This document shows positions 60,168 through 60,212 of a stretch of DNA of 60,212 bases, one piece after another. Position 1 is the first letter of the stretch. Each line of letters starts with the position of its first letter. The notes below the pieces were generated by a model. That model was not told the origin of the DNA and ran no database searches. It saw only the letters and a program-made list of their open reading frames with translations. Position numbers and translations under genes: made by a program. The stretch is taken from the NCBI GenBank assembly GCA_003138365.1, contig PLFY01000084.1:33274-93485 (forward strand), in the 5' to 3' direction. Source of the DNA: Acidobacteriaceae bacterium (GTDB lineage Bacteria; Acidobacteriota; Terriglobia; Terriglobales; Acidobacteriaceae).

Positions 60168-60212
60168 GCAAACGGCCGTGCCTTGGTTTCCCAGGGCAAT
60201 CGCATTTGAAAT

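Overview
The window looks like a chromosomal piece of a GC-rich Acidobacteriota (Terriglobia-type) bacterium. The indications are a very large TonB-dependent receptor with an N-terminal carboxypeptidase-regulatory-like domain, a pectin/rhamnogalacturonan cluster with a GH106 rhamnosidase and an uxaE-type epimerase, secreted FecR/DUF6600 and YXWGXW proteins, and many short palindromic and heptameric repeats between genes. Phylum assignment is inference from gene content. No rRNA, tRNA, CRISPR array or intact transposase was seen.

Layout. 1-10.2 kb: metabolic and envelope genes (Sir2 deacylase, quinone oxidoreductase, GT2 glycosyltransferase, TPR protein, acyl-CoA thioesterase, Mrp ATPase, threonine aldolase, secreted unknowns, a small membrane protein). 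10.3-30.6 kb: a pectin/RG-I utilisation locus. The leftward group is rhaM, GH28, cupin, uxaE, kduI, kduD; the rightward pair is GH2 and the TonB-dependent receptor; a second leftward group is PL22, CE12 esterase, GH106, GH28. 31-40.8 kb: uvrA, CPBP protease, pyrE, an OmpA-like lipoprotein, uvrC, a BON lipoprotein and a DUF2383 protein. 41-44.8 kb: a GT39 glycosyltransferase, then a probable accessory insert with an orphan MinD/ParA-like ATPase and a three-gene PIN toxin-antitoxin-like operon. 44.9-60.2 kb: glgA, rsmA, a FecR protein, ruvC with a secreted partner, two secreted TldD/TldE-like proteins, a lactate permease, an aldo/keto reductase, a flavin reductase and the ABC-F protein Uup.

How the genes work together. 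The pectin locus combines outer-membrane uptake (receptor), secreted depolymerases (two GH28, GH106, CE12, GH2, a PL22 with a signal peptide) and cytoplasmic catabolism (KduI and KduD toward 2-keto-3-deoxygluconate; UxaE interconverting tagaturonate and fructuronate; RhaM for rhamnose). KDG kinase/aldolase, uronate isomerase, uronate transporters and a transcription factor are not in the window.

Most unusual points: (1) the PIN operon, whose three genes (Cys-rich finger protein, antitoxin-like protein with a duplicated DPDxxIRELR motif, PIN RNase) are each joined by an ATGA overlap; (2) palindromic repeats carried in frame inside uvrC (two) and a tandem repeat in the uvrA tail, one of the uvrC ones matching an intergenic copy; (3) CTG-initial 7-8-mer tandem arrays lying within about 10 nt of the stop codons of six genes; (4) an exported TldD/TldE-like pair.
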